Source of the DNA: CAVQOB01 sp963714325
Lineage (GTDB): Bacteria; Pseudomonadota; Alphaproteobacteria; Rhizobiales; Hyphomicrobiaceae
Assembly (NCBI GenBank): GCA_963714325.1
Contig: CAVQOB010000003.1
Location: forward strand, 186,001-250,000
DNA length: 64,000 nucleotides
Direction: 5' to 3'
Shown: positions 1 through 9,062 of the stretch, piece after piece
Position numbering within the stretch: the stretch's first letter is position 1
Layout: every line of letters starts with the position of its first letter
Notes under the pieces: generated by a model
Told to the model about the DNA's origin: nothing
The model's input: the letters and a program-made list of their open reading frames with translations, nothing else
The model's database searches: none
Program-made: the position numbers and the translations under genes

Positions 1-415
1 TCCCGGCGCTGGAGAGGCTGTCAGCGAGCTTGCCGGTCGTCTCCATGAAGTTCGGGCCAGAGCCCACGTCGATCAATGTCAATTCGTTGCCGCGTTTGAC
101 GGCAGTGATATTCACGCCAGCTTTGACACTGTGTTCGCTGACGCCGGCTGTCTTGAAGGCGTTCGCCCGTTCCGCGTCGGTTCGATCCGTGCCGAACATC
201 GAGACGGGTTGCATCATGTGCCCATCGGAGAGAATGGTGACGTCGAGTTCGCCGATTTTTACGGTATGCGCTGTGGTGGGTGCTGTTTGCGCATTGGAGT
301 GGGCCGGGAAGATACCGCCGAATATGGCGCAGCTCAGTCCGGCCAGCGCGCCGTTGCGCAAGATCTCGCGGCGCGATCGGCGAACTGATGTGGCGATCTT
401 TAGGACGCGCGGCAT
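1..415 (-). CDS. MBL-fold metallo-hydrolase, N-terminal part only (cut by window edge)
   Basis: This is the first ~138 codons of a minus-strand gene whose 3' end lies beyond the window. The N-terminus carries an arginine-rich, Tat-like leader (RRSRREILRNGALAG, residues ~13-27) followed by a hydrophobic stretch, so export is likely. The mature part begins with beta strands typical of metallo-beta-lactamase-fold proteins (KIGELDVTILSDGHM) and reaches a strand ending in LTLIDVGSGPNF, the element that normally precedes the HxHxDH zinc motif. The zinc motif itself would lie outside the window, so catalytic competence cannot be judged. It follows the soe-like genes on the same strand, 24 bases after soeC. 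MBL proteins of this kind often accompany sulfur-oxidation genes, which suggests but does not prove a role in sulfur metabolism. Confidence 0.75.
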   Translation of the reverse strand, partial: MPRVLKIATSVRRSRREILRNGALAGLSCAIFGGIFPAHSNAQTAPTTAHTVKIGELDVTILSDGHMMQPVSMFGTDRTDAERANAFKTAGVSEHSVKAGVNITAVKRGNELTLIDVGSGPNFMETTGKLADSLSSAG

Positions 416-439
416 GAGCTTGATTTCCGTTCTGCCATT

Positions 440-1387
440 CTATGCGGCATCGGCCCCATAGTACACGGTGACGACGTGCTGGGCTTCAGCGAAGAACAGC
501 CAGCGTTCGACAAAGATGCCGAGTGCGCAGAACATGACGGCAAGCGTCGCGAAGACCAGCGCGGTGCTGGGCGGCACGGCCAGCGACATCATGGTCATGA
601 AGAGCGGCAGCGCGAAGGCCATGCCAAGCACGATGGTGCGCAGGCGCTGCGCATGCTTGCGGGCGACCGTGTAGCCCATCTCGCGCATCACGTAGTTGGC
701 TTGGCTGTGCGGTGGATCGAGTGGCCGGACTTTGCCGAGCGATCCAAGTCCCGTCGCAGCACCGGCTGTCCAGGTTTTCGTCGCGGTATCGATCCGCTTC
801 CAATAGGTGAGTTTGAGCGCCATCGACATGAGCAGCAGTAGGGAGACGATCAGTGTCGCGGTGTCGCTCTCAAGAGTGAAGAGCCGCAGAATAAACAGCA
901 TCAGCAGGCCGCCGGTGGTCAATGCGAGCAGCACGTAGATCGGCGTGACGAGGGAATCGCACCACGCGCGGATGGTCGGCAGCGACTGATAGATCATCCC
1001 GGTGCAATACACGGTGATGAGTGCGCAGATGATGGTTGCCAGCGCCGTCAGTGCGAAGACGTGGGCGTGCGTGCCGAGCCAGACCCAGCCGAATGCGAAC
1101 AGGCCTGCTGGCACAAACGTCACGACAGCCGCAACGCCTTCGCGCGACAACCACGATGTGTTCCACTGAGAAAACGCTCGCCACGCCCGCTCGGGTCGAC
1201 CGAGATGCGAGGTTGAACACAATAGCCCGGCGATGATGAGTGTTAAGGCGAGAGCAAAACCAACGAGTCCGATGGACGCTTCCGGCTTGACCGTGCCGGT
1301 CAGGGCGAGACCTGATAGCCAGATCAGCAGCCCATAGCCCGCGCCCGAGAGGGTCGTAAAGAAGATGACGGAGTAGGCGGGATGCAT
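440..1387 (-). CDS. soeC: DmsC/SoeC-like membrane anchor subunit of molybdenum oxidoreductase
   Basis: A 315-residue integral membrane protein with about eight hydrophobic segments, as in the DmsC/SoeC family that anchors the molybdenum and Fe-S subunits and passes electrons to or from quinone. I chose the ATG giving MHPAYSVIFFTTLSG because homologues begin this way and GAGGT lies about 8 bases upstream; an earlier in-frame start would add residues read from the repeat-rich spacer. The N-terminal motif HPAYSV and the SHLGRPERAW segment near residue 70 are typical of the family. It is the third gene of the soeA-soeB-soeC set, separated from soeB by a 160-base hairpin-rich spacer. The SoeC name rests on the companion subunits; DmsC-like is the safer description. 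Confidence 0.8.
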   Translation of the reverse strand: MHPAYSVIFFTTLSGAGYGLLIWLSGLALTGTVKPEASIGLVGFALALTLIIAGLLCSTSHLGRPERAWRAFSQWNTSWLSREGVAAVVTFVPAGLFAFGWVWLGTHAHVFALTALATIICALITVYCTGMIYQSLPTIRAWCDSLVTPIYVLLALTTGGLLMLFILRLFTLESDTATLIVSLLLLMSMALKLTYWKRIDTATKTWTAGAATGLGSLGKVRPLDPPHSQANYVMREMGYTVARKHAQRLRTIVLGMAFALPLFMTMMSLAVPPSTALVFATLAVMFCALGIFVERWLFFAEAQHVVTVYYGADAA

Positions 1388-1549
1388 AGCGGAAACCTCG
1401 GTGTCGTCCATATGCGGCGGCAGACATGCAAGGGCTTTGCCCCTGCCCCCCACCAAAGGCCTCAGGCCTTTGGAAACGCCTCTTTGCAGGACGGGTCCAG
1501 GGACTATTTCCCTGGTCGGGGTGCGCGAGGGGCTGAAAGCCCTTCGCTG
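1388..1549. repeat. Hairpin-rich intergenic spacer between soeB and soeC
   Basis: Four inverted repeats are packed into this spacer. The region at 1428-1446 has GGGC/GCCC arms. 1453-1473 is an almost perfect palindrome with arms CCAAAGGCCT and AGGCCTTTGG around one central base. 1497-1515 pairs CCAGGGA with TCCCTGG around a 5-base loop. 1528-1544 pairs AGGGGCT with AGCCCTT, including one G-T pair. I recall similar strings as dispersed intergenic elements in alphaproteobacteria. In the soe transcript it would fold into consecutive stems and could set the SoeB:SoeC ratio or stabilise the upstream message. Confidence 0.6.
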
Positions 1550-2308
1550 TTATCGTGAGAGAACTTTGTCGGCGAAGGCGAACAGCTTATCAAGCGCGCT
1601 GTTGGTATCGTGCGGAGAACCAGCCGCCATGCGCGCTTCAGCTGGTTTTGCCGCTGTTGACGCATCACGTCGCGCGCGAGGCGGCAGGTATTTGTTCACC
1701 GGCTTGAAACCCATCCCAGGTAACAGGTCGAAGCCGCCGCGTTCTTTGACGAGCTTTGAGACGTCCGAGTTGGCGTCGCCTAGATCGCCGAAGTGACGCG
1801 CACCCGTAGGGCAGGCGCGCACGCAAGCGGGGATGCGATCTTCTTCGGGGATATGTTCGTTATAGATGCGGTCGACGCAGAGCGTGCATTTTTTCATGAC
1901 GCCATCGGCGTAGTCATATTCGCGTGCGCCGTAAGCGCACGCCCACGAACAGAGTTTGCAGCCGATGCACGTGTCAGGATCGACCAGCACAATGCCGTCC
2001 GACGCGCGCTTGTAGCTGGCGCCAGTCGGGCAGACGGTGACGCACGCCGGTGTTTCGCAATGCAGGCACGAGCGCGGGAAATGCACGGTGCGCGACGTTG
2101 CGCCCTCGCCGACATCATAGCTGTGCACGCGGTTAAGCCAAGCGCCGTGTGGGTCAGCGCCGTATGGGTCGATATCGGAGAGTGGTGCTGAATAGCCGCC
2201 GGTGTTCCATTCCTTGCAACTGGTCGCGCACGCCTGACACCCAACGCAGGTGTCGAGATCAATAACGAGGCCGAGCTTTTTGGCTGAAGGTGCGGGAAGT
2301 GCGGTCAT
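1550..2308 (-). CDS. soeB: Four-cluster [4Fe-4S] ferredoxin-like subunit of molybdenum oxidoreductase
   Basis: A 252-residue electron-transfer subunit. Four cysteine groups are visible: CVGCQACATSC, CLHCETPACVTVCP, CIGCKLCSWAC and CTLCVDRI with CVRACPTGARHFGD. This is the DmsB/SoeB arrangement holding four [4Fe-4S] clusters. It should relay electrons between the molybdenum subunit and the membrane anchor on the cytoplasmic face. The ATG overlaps the stop of the upstream catalytic gene (TGATG), indicating translational coupling; a GTG one codon earlier is possible. About 50 alanine- and charge-rich residues follow the last cluster and look like a linker or docking tail. Confidence 0.88.
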   Translation of the reverse strand: MTALPAPSAKKLGLVIDLDTCVGCQACATSCKEWNTGGYSAPLSDIDPYGADPHGAWLNRVHSYDVGEGATSRTVHFPRSCLHCETPACVTVCPTGASYKRASDGIVLVDPDTCIGCKLCSWACAYGAREYDYADGVMKKCTLCVDRIYNEHIPEEDRIPACVRACPTGARHFGDLGDANSDVSKLVKERGGFDLLPGMGFKPVNKYLPPRARRDASTAAKPAEARMAAGSPHDTNSALDKLFAFADKVLSR

Positions 2309-5217
2309 CACGCACGCTCCTTGTTGAACGAACGACCGAAGTCAGAAGCGGTCGGAGCTACAACGCCCGGCGGCGAGCTGATGGACCCGAATGTCGGCCA
2401 GGTTTCGTGCGTCTCGGCGGCGGGGGCTTTTTCTATTTTGACACGCAGGTCATACCACGCGGCCTGCCCCGTGACCGGATCCGAGTTCGCGTAGCGATAG
2501 CCGCCTTCGCGCGGTGGCAACAATTCGCTGATCAAGTGGTTCAACAGAAAGCCCTGCTTCGCTTCGGGTGCATCCTTGTCGAGCGCCCAGGCGCCGGAGC
2601 GCTTGCCGATGGCGTTCCAGGTCCACACCGTATCGGCGTTGACGCCTTCCATCAGTCGCACTTGCGCCTTCACGCGGCCGATCGACGACGAGATCCACAC
2701 CCAGTCATCATCGACGATATCTAAGGTGAGGCCGCGTGAGCGAGCCATGTAAAGCCGGTTGCCGCCGTGGATCTGGCGGAGCCAGGCATTCTGTGAACCC
2801 CAAGAGTGATACATCGCCATGGGGCGCTGGGTGATCGCGTGCATCGGGAAGGCCCGGTCATCGATCATTGTACCTTCGAACGGCGCGTACCAGAACGGCA
2901 GCGGATCGAAGTAGCGTTCGATGCGCTGGCGCTTATCGGCCGGCGGTCGGATCGCGCCATGACCGCGTGCCGCTAAGCGGAACTTCTGCAGCACTTCGGA
3001 ATAGAGCTGGAAGATAATCGGCTCGGTGTTGCCGACGAATCCAACGGATTTCGCGAAGTCGAGATAGGTCTTGTTGGCATGCTTCATGTAGCGCGCTTCG
3101 GGTTTCAAGTGGTGGATGTGGAACGACCCGTTCGCGATGTATTTTTCCAACTGCTTCGGATTGACCGCGCCGGTGCCGAACTGATCGCCGTCTTTGCCAC
3201 GCCAACCCGCAAGTGGGCCAATGCCCGGCGCGCGTTCGTGATTGACGATGTAGTCGGGATAGCCGCCGGGAAATTTGGGTCGGCCCTCGGGCGTCGTGAA
3301 GCCTGGCAATTTCAGTCGTCCGCCGAGGTCGATGAGGACGTCCTGGAAGCCGCGCACGTCGCGGTCCAGTTGGACGACGGGGTGGCGGATCGCGTCGGCG
3401 GGGCCATCGGGATCGGAGATCGGGCGGTCGAGCAGCGAGATGCAGTCGTAGCGCTCCAGATACGTCGTATCGGGCAGGATCAGATCGGCATACGCGACCA
3501 TTTCCGAGGCATAGGCGTCGGAGTAGATGATCTTCGGGATTTTGTAGGTCCCATCAGCATTCTTTGCTGTGAGATAATTGAGCGTCGCGCCGATGTTCAT
3601 CGATGAGTTCCAGGCCATGTTGGCCATGTACAAGAACATCACATCGATCGGATAGGGATCGGCTTCTCCCGCATTAGTGATCGCCATATGCATGAGCCCG
3701 TGTGCCGACAGCGGCGCATCCCAGGAGTAGGCCTTGTCGATGCGGGTCGGCGTGCCGTCGTCGTGGATTAGCAGGTCTTCGGGACCCGCCGTAAACCCCA
3801 AGTGCATGCCGGGGAGCGGCGTGTTCGGTTTGATCTGGTGCGGCTTACCAACGGGCTTGTTGCCGGGCGGCGCCGATTTCGGGAACGGCGCCTTGTAGCG
3901 GAACCCACCGGGCACATCGATCGTGCCGAGCAGGATCTGCAGGACATGGATCAGGCGGCAGGTGTGGAAGCCGTTCGAGTGCGCTGAAATTCCGCGCATC
4001 GCGTGCATGGCAACGGGGCGGCCGGTAATCTCGTTGTGTTCGCGCCCCGCCCAGTCCGTCCACTTGATCGGCAGCGTCACCGTCTGCTTGAAAGCGACGT
4101 CGGCGATCTCGGAGGCGATGCGGCGGATTGTTGCCGCCGGTATACCCGTTTCCTTGGCGACGCTTTCGGGCGCGTATGCGTTGGCGAGATAGCGTTCGGC
4201 CATCATGCGGAAGACCGGAACGGCCGTGCGCCCATCGGCGAGTTTGAATGTGCCAACGAGTGCTGGCGCGATGTCGACGCGGGCTGAGGATACGAGCGTA
4301 TTCGACTTTTTATCGAAGCACAGTGGCTTGCTGTCGGCGTCCCTGGCGAAGAGGCCGTCGTCCTTAGCTCCTTTGTCCTGAATGACCAGCCAGGGTGCGT
4401 TGGTGTAGCGGACGAGATAGTCGAGGTCGACTTGGTTGGTGCGGAATAATTCGTGGATCAATGCGCCAACCAGCAAGCCGTCCGTGCCAGGCTTGATGCC
4501 GAGCCATTCGTCGGCAATCGCATTGTATCCCGTGCGGATCGGATTGATCGAGACGACCTTTGCGCCGCGCTTTTTGAGTTTCCCCAATCCGATCTTGATG
4601 GGGTTCGAGCCGTGATCCTCGGCGACGCCGAACAGCAGGAAATATTTGGTGTGCTCCCAGTCGGGTTCGCCGAACTCCCAGAACGATCCACCGAACGTGT
4701 AGAGGCCACCAGCCGCCATATTGACCGAACAGAAACCGCCGTGGGCGGCAAAGTTCGGTGTGCCGTACTGCATCGCCCACCACCCCGTCAGGGATTGCGA
4801 TTGGTCGCGGCCGGTAAAGAATGCGAGCTTCTTCGGGTCCTTGGCGCGGACGTCGCCGAGCCATGTCGTCGCGGTGGCGAGCGCTTCTTCCCAGGAAATC
4901 TCGACGAACTGGCCGGAGCCGCGTTCACCGACCCGCTTCAACGGGGCCCTGAGTCGCGCCGGCGAGTAATGTTGCATAATGCCGGCCGCGCCCTTGCCGC
5001 AGATGACACCGCGGTTGACGGGATGATCGCGATTGCCGTCGATATATCGGACTTTGCCGTCCTTGATGTGGACCTGAATGCCGCAGCGGCACGCGCACAT
5101 ATAACAGGTCGTCGTCTTGATCTCATCGGCGGGGGATACGGACAGTGATATGTGCGGCTCAGTGGCGGCCGTCAGCAGGGACATCGGATTTGGCAAACGG
5201 GGGCTTGGCTTCTGCAT
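2308..5217 (-). CDS. soeA: Molybdopterin oxidoreductase catalytic subunit, probable sulfite dehydrogenase (quinone) SoeA
   Basis: A 969-residue DMSO-reductase-family protein. An N-terminal [4Fe-4S] site is clear: C-x2-C-x3-C in CYMCACRCGIQV, with the fourth Cys in GVICGKGAAG. The Molybdopterin and Molydop_binding domains follow. GGFCSVN around residue 170 is a candidate position for a Mo-ligating Cys. No Tat signal is visible, so the enzyme should stay in the cytoplasm, as described for SoeA and unlike periplasmic DMSO or thiosulfate reductases. The sequence QHYSPARLRAPLKRVGERG and the downstream four-cluster ferredoxin and DmsC-like anchor fit SoeABC, which oxidises sulfite to sulfate and feeds quinone. 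I chose the ATG at 5217 (MQKPSP) because AGGAAG lies just before it; the reading frame is open to 5280. Alternatives are other members of the family, such as polysulfide or thiosulfate reductases. Confidence 0.8.
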   Translation of the reverse strand: MQKPSPRLPNPMSLLTAATEPHISLSVSPADEIKTTTCYMCACRCGIQVHIKDGKVRYIDGNRDHPVNRGVICGKGAAGIMQHYSPARLRAPLKRVGERGSGQFVEISWEEALATATTWLGDVRAKDPKKLAFFTGRDQSQSLTGWWAMQYGTPNFAAHGGFCSVNMAAGGLYTFGGSFWEFGEPDWEHTKYFLLFGVAEDHGSNPIKIGLGKLKKRGAKVVSINPIRTGYNAIADEWLGIKPGTDGLLVGALIHELFRTNQVDLDYLVRYTNAPWLVIQDKGAKDDGLFARDADSKPLCFDKKSNTLVSSARVDIAPALVGTFKLADGRTAVPVFRMMAERYLANAYAPESVAKETGIPAATIRRIASEIADVAFKQTVTLPIKWTDWAGREHNEITGRPVAMHAMRGISAHSNGFHTCRLIHVLQILLGTIDVPGGFRYKAPFPKSAPPGNKPVGKPHQIKPNTPLPGMHLGFTAGPEDLLIHDDGTPTRIDKAYSWDAPLSAHGLMHMAITNAGEADPYPIDVMFLYMANMAWNSSMNIGATLNYLTAKNADGTYKIPKIIYSDAYASEMVAYADLILPDTTYLERYDCISLLDRPISDPDGPADAIRHPVVQLDRDVRGFQDVLIDLGGRLKLPGFTTPEGRPKFPGGYPDYIVNHERAPGIGPLAGWRGKDGDQFGTGAVNPKQLEKYIANGSFHIHHLKPEARYMKHANKTYLDFAKSVGFVGNTEPIIFQLYSEVLQKFRLAARGHGAIRPPADKRQRIERYFDPLPFWYAPFEGTMIDDRAFPMHAITQRPMAMYHSWGSQNAWLRQIHGGNRLYMARSRGLTLDIVDDDWVWISSSIGRVKAQVRLMEGVNADTVWTWNAIGKRSGAWALDKDAPEAKQGFLLNHLISELLPPREGGYRYANSDPVTGQAAWYDLRVKIEKAPAAETHETWPTFGSISSPPGVVAPTASDFGRSFNKERA

Positions 5218-5469
5218 TGCTTCCTGTCTGTCCTGCGCTGTGATATCGAGTTTTGCTCTGTGGGGTGGCCACATATGCAAACAGCCGAATACAAGCTGCC
5301 CTCAATCGTCGCGACTGACAAGACTTATATAAGATCTTCACCCCGTCGACAGGTGATGGCCAAGTCTACGGCGTGACGCGCTTGGACGTCCCGGCGTGTC
5401 ATTAGCGTAATGGGAATGCGTCGATGCCAGGAGACACCGCCCGGTACGCGTTGGATTTGAGGAGCTGCC

Positions 5470-6144
5470 ATGACGTCGTCCATCAAGATCGCCCCGTCGA
5501 TATTATCGGCGGACTTTGCCCGGCTTGGCGAGGAAGTCCGCGCCATCGATAGCGCGGGCTGTGACTGGGTGCATGTCGACGTCATGGACGGGCATTTTGT
5601 GCCGAACATCACGATCGGTCCGGATGTGGTGAAGGCGCTCAGGCCGCACACCAAGAAGGTGTTCGATGTGCATTTGATGATTGCGCCGGCGGATGCTTAC
5701 CTTGAGGCGTTCGCCAAGGCCGGATCGGACATCATGACGGTGCATGCAGAAGCTGGGCCGCATCTCGATCGGTCGCTGCAGCTGATCCGGTCGCTGGGCA
5801 AGAAGGCCGGCGTGGCGCTGACGCCGCAGACGCCGGAAAGTGTCATCGAATATGTTCTTGATAAACTTGATCTGGTGCTGGTGATGACGGTCAATCCTGG
5901 CTTCGGGGGGCAGGTGTTTCTACCGGCGCAAGTTGAGAAGATGCGTCGGGTTGCCAAGATGATTGCTGGGCGGCCGATCCATCTGGAAGTTGATGGTGGT
6001 GTCACGCCGGAGACGGCCAAGCTGTGCGCGGCGGCTGGTGTCGATGTGCTGGTCGCGGGATCGGCGGTGTTCAAGGAGAGGGCCTACAAGGAAAACATCG
6101 CGGCGATCCGCGCAGCGGCTGAGGGCGCGCGGCCGAAACGGTGA
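5470..6144 (+). CDS. rpe: Ribulose-phosphate 3-epimerase
   Basis: A 224-residue TIM-barrel enzyme interconverting ribulose 5-phosphate and xylulose 5-phosphate in the pentose phosphate pathway. Signatures in order: [16 protein letters not shown] at the N-terminus, [17 protein letters not shown] (metal-binding His and Asp), VHLMI near residue 70, [10 protein letters not shown] near residue 145 and EVDGGV with GSAVF toward the C-terminus. Length matches the family. GAGGAG sits 8 bases before the ATG. It is divergent from soeA, with 252 bases between the two starts. Confidence 0.97.
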   Translation: MTSSIKIAPSILSADFARLGEEVRAIDSAGCDWVHVDVMDGHFVPNITIGPDVVKALRPHTKKVFDVHLMIAPADAYLEAFAKAGSDIMTVHAEAGPHLDRSLQLIRSLGKKAGVALTPQTPESVIEYVLDKLDLVLVMTVNPGFGGQVFLPAQVEKMRRVAKMIAGRPIHLEVDGGVTPETAKLCAAAGVDVLVAGSAVFKERAYKENIAAIRAAAEGARPKR

Positions 6145-6229
6145 AGGTTCGGACTGTGCAGGCGGGGGCTCGGCAATGCGGCATTGGTCGTGTTAGGTAG
6201 CATCTGAAAACTTGAGAGGACCGTCGCGG

Positions 6230-6994
6230 ATGTCTATGAGCGAAGCCGATATTGCGAGTTTTGCGCGCGCCCTGGTTGCTGCGCGCAAGTCCGGCGCAAA
6301 GCCTGCTGAGGTGCCGAAGGTCATTCCGGCGAGCGACGCCGAGGCGTATCGGGTGCAAGATGCGGTGATCAAAGCGCTTGGCCCAGTTGCCGGCTGGAAA
6401 GTTGGAGCGGTTAATCCGACATCGGAACCGTTCTGTGCTCCGGTTCTGGCCGGTGGGATTTCGGATGCTGGGAGCAAGCCCGTCATCGTTCCCGCGAAGA
6501 CCGGGATCGAGGTGGAAATCGCCTTCCGGATGGCGAAGGCATTCCCAGCGGCGGCGATGGCGCCAAGTGCTGCCGAGGTTATGGCGGGAATTGGTTCGGC
6601 ACATGTGGCGATGGAACTGTGCGTTTCGCGCATTGTCACCGGTCAGCAGTCGCCTGGGCATTGCAATCTCGCTGACAACGGTATGAACCTCGGTTTTGTA
6701 CTCGGCCCCAAAGTCGAGAACTGGAACGTCATTGACACCAGCCGCCAAGTCACTCGGGCAATTGTTGATGGTCAAGTTGTCGTCGACACCACGGGCGGGC
6801 ACTCGCAGAAGGATTTGGCCAAACTGCTGGTCTGGCTGGTGGGGCATGTGGTGACGAAGCGCGGCGGCCTGGCGGTGGGGGCGGTGGTGGCAACGGGATC
6901 GTGGACGGGCTTGCACTGGACGGCGGTGCCGGCCAAGGTCGCTGGAGAGTTTCCAGGCTTCGGTCGCATGGAAATCGCGCTGACAAAGGCTTGA
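6230..6994 (+). CDS. 2-keto-4-pentenoate hydratase-like protein (FAH/MhpD superfamily)
   Basis: A 254-residue member of the fumarylacetoacetase C-terminal/MhpD hydratase family, whose members add water to 2-hydroxy-dienoates in aromatic meta-cleavage pathways. Visible features are an N-terminal helical region (ARALVAARKSG...VPKVIPASDAEAYRVQD), GWKVGAVNP, the acidic metal-binding segment GIEVEIAFRM near residue 90, and the C-terminal GAVVATGSWTGLH loop typical of MhpD-like proteins. The ATG at 6230 has AGAGGA about 9 bases upstream; an in-frame TTG lies 18 bases earlier. It starts a same-strand run with a 4-oxalomesaconate tautomerase-like gene, a Bug protein and a HAD phosphatase. The substrate is unknown; a decarboxylase of the same fold cannot be excluded. 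Confidence 0.8.
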   Translation: MSMSEADIASFARALVAARKSGAKPAEVPKVIPASDAEAYRVQDAVIKALGPVAGWKVGAVNPTSEPFCAPVLAGGISDAGSKPVIVPAKTGIEVEIAFRMAKAFPAAAMAPSAAEVMAGIGSAHVAMELCVSRIVTGQQSPGHCNLADNGMNLGFVLGPKVENWNVIDTSRQVTRAIVDGQVVVDTTGGHSQKDLAKLLVWLVGHVVTKRGGLAVGAVVATGSWTGLHWTAVPAKVAGEFPGFGRMEIALTKA

Positions 6995-7001
6995 TCGACG
7001 C

Positions 7002-8057
7002 ATGCAGAAGGCTATTCCCTGTGTGATTATGCGCGGCGGTTCGAGCCGGGGGCCGTATCTCCTGGCTGCTGATCTGCCAAAAGACCCGGCGCGGCGGGAT
7101 AGCGTGCTGCTGGCGCTGATGGGTTCGCCGCACGCGCTGCAAGTCGACGGCATCGGGGGATCGCAGCCGCAGACGAGTAAGGTGGCGATTGTTTCGCGGT
7201 CGACGCAGCCTGGCACCGATGTCGACTATCTCTTCGCACAGGTGTCGGTGGAGCACGCCGGCGTCGATACCAAGCCGAACTGCGGTAACATGCTGGCTGG
7301 CGTCGGGCCGTTCGCCATCGAGGCCGGACTGATCACGGCGGCAGCCGGGCAGACCACCGTCCGCATCTTCAACGTCAATACGGGGGCGCGGATCGATGCT
7401 TTGATCGAGACGCCGCACGGTATCGTCAACTACGAGGGCGATACGGCCATTCCCGGCGTCAATGGCACGGCGGCGCCGATCCGGCTGACGTTCCGCGACT
7501 TCATCGGTGGCAAGACCGGAACATTGTTTCCGTCTGGCCGGCCCAGTGAAGTCATCGATAGTGTCACTGTCACGCTCTGCGATAGCGCCATGCCAATGAT
7601 GCTGGTGGATGGCCGCGATTTCGGGTTTGAAGTGATGCCGTTACCGGATGCGCTGGAGGCGCGCGAAGATGTGTTGGCGCGGATCGAGGCGCTGCGCATT
7701 GAGGGCGGGCGGCGGATGGGTTTCGGCGATGTGTCAACGTCTGTCGTGCCGAAAGTCGGGTTGCTCTGGCCGGGGCAGAAAGGGCATCTTGCGATCAGTT
7801 ACCTGATGCCGTGGCGGGTGCATAAATCGGTGGCGGTCACGGGAGCGATCGGGCTCGCGACGGCGGCGCGTTCCTCTGGAACTGTTGCGCATCGCTTGGC
7901 GCGACCAGTGGGAGACAATATCGGCATTGAGCACGCCAGTGGCCTGATGACGCTGGAACTCGATATCAGTGCGAGCCCGCTCGCCGGCGCGACGGTCATT
8001 CGCACGGCGCGGCGGCTGTTTGAGGGGCGCGCCTTCGTGCCCGCTGAACTTTTTTGA
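7002..8057 (+). CDS. galD: PrpF/GalD-family isomerase, probable 4-oxalomesaconate tautomerase
   Basis: A 351-residue protein of the PrpF (diaminopimelate-epimerase-like fold) family. The N-terminus IPCVIMRGGSSRGPYLLAAD and the central NCGNMLAGVGPFAIEAGL block are typical of GalD, which converts keto and enol forms of 4-oxalomesaconate in gallate and protocatechuate 4,5-cleavage. Other PrpF members isomerise aconitate or methylaconitate, so the exact substrate is inferred. It begins 7 bases after the hydratase stop and is followed by a Bug-type binding protein, pointing to uptake and breakdown of a dicarboxylic or tricarboxylic acid. No extradiol dioxygenase or hydratase of the complete gallate route lies in the window. 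Confidence 0.78.
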   Translation: MQKAIPCVIMRGGSSRGPYLLAADLPKDPARRDSVLLALMGSPHALQVDGIGGSQPQTSKVAIVSRSTQPGTDVDYLFAQVSVEHAGVDTKPNCGNMLAGVGPFAIEAGLITAAAGQTTVRIFNVNTGARIDALIETPHGIVNYEGDTAIPGVNGTAAPIRLTFRDFIGGKTGTLFPSGRPSEVIDSVTVTLCDSAMPMMLVDGRDFGFEVMPLPDALEAREDVLARIEALRIEGGRRMGFGDVSTSVVPKVGLLWPGQKGHLAISYLMPWRVHKSVAVTGAIGLATAARSSGTVAHRLARPVGDNIGIEHASGLMTLELDISASPLAGATVIRTARRLFEGRAFVPAELF

Positions 8058-8081
8058 CGACACCCTGCAGGTGAGGACATC

Positions 8082-9059
8082 ATGATCGATCGCCGTCAAT
8101 TTCTTGCGACAACCGCAACGTTCGCTCTCGCGCCCTCGATCGTGTTGGCGCAGGAAAAATATCCGAGCCGCCCCATCACGCTGATGTTGCCTTATGCGGC
8201 CGGTGGCGGGACCGATGTGATCGCGCGGGTATTCGCCAAGGTGCTCGAGGAAAAACTCGGCGGCACCATTGTTGTCGACAATCGTCCGGGTGGCGGTGGT
8301 GTGATCGCGTCGGAAGCGACTGGTAACGCCAAGCCTGACGGGTACGCGCTGCTGATCGGCAATCAAGGGCCGATGGTGGTGACGCCGCAGTTGATCAAGA
8401 AAGACAGGGCGGACCCGGCGTTGGTTCTCGAGCCGGTAGCGCTGATCGCGGAAGCGCCGCTGGTGGTGGTGGTCGGTCCGAAGCTCGCCGCCAAAACGTT
8501 GGCGGAGTTGGTCGCTGCGGCCAAGGCGAAGCCGACGGAGCTGGTATATGCGTCGGCATCGAATGCCTCGGCCAGTCATCTGGCGGCCTTGCTGCTCGAC
8601 CGCGCGGCCGGCATTAAAACGCGACATGTCGCTTATCGCGGTGCTGGCCCGGCGCTGAATGACCTTGTCGGCGGGCATGTCGACTTCATGATCACGACAT
8701 TGCCGTCGGTGATGGGGCTGATCGAAGGCAATAAGGTGACGGCGCTCGCAGTCACTGGGTCTAAGCGTTCGGATATTCTGGCGAACGTGCCAACGGCGAT
8801 CGAGGCTGGCGTTGCCGGCTATACGGCGTCAACGTGGTACGGGTTGATGGTGCCAAAGGGCATTCCGGCCAATATCCGCGCGACGCTGGAGCAAGCGGTC
8901 GGCGAGACCTTGAAAAATCCAGAACTCCTCAAACGCCTCAAGGACGACGGGGCGGCGCCGTCGGGCATGAAGGCGGAGGCGTTTGCGAAGTTCATGGCGG
9001 AAGAGCGTAAGCGCTGGGGCGACGTTATCGCGACAGCCAACATCAGTCTCAAGGAATAG
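8082..9059 (+). CDS. Bug/TctC-family tripartite tricarboxylate transporter substrate-binding protein
   Basis: A 325-residue periplasmic binding protein with a signal peptide (MIDRRQFLATTATFALAPSIVLAQ). It has the family hallmarks YPSRPITLMLPYAAGGGTDVIAR and VDNRPGGGGVIASE that form the carboxylate-binding pocket. In the TTT system such proteins deliver carboxylates to a TctAB membrane pair, but no tctA or tctB is present, so it is an orphan. A good Shine-Dalgarno (GGTGAGGA) precedes the ATG. It lies 24 bases after the GalD-like gene, so its ligand may be the substrate of that module. Confidence 0.92.
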   Translation: MIDRRQFLATTATFALAPSIVLAQEKYPSRPITLMLPYAAGGGTDVIARVFAKVLEEKLGGTIVVDNRPGGGGVIASEATGNAKPDGYALLIGNQGPMVVTPQLIKKDRADPALVLEPVALIAEAPLVVVVGPKLAAKTLAELVAAAKAKPTELVYASASNASASHLAALLLDRAAGIKTRHVAYRGAGPALNDLVGGHVDFMITTLPSVMGLIEGNKVTALAVTGSKRSDILANVPTAIEAGVAGYTASTWYGLMVPKGIPANIRATLEQAVGETLKNPELLKRLKDDGAAPSGMKAEAFAKFMAEERKRWGDVIATANISLKE

Positions 9060-9062
9060 TTT

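Noticed and set aside
6071..7216. 381-codon minus-strand open frame over the hydratase and galD
   Set aside because: Crosses two genes with clear domains on the other strand.
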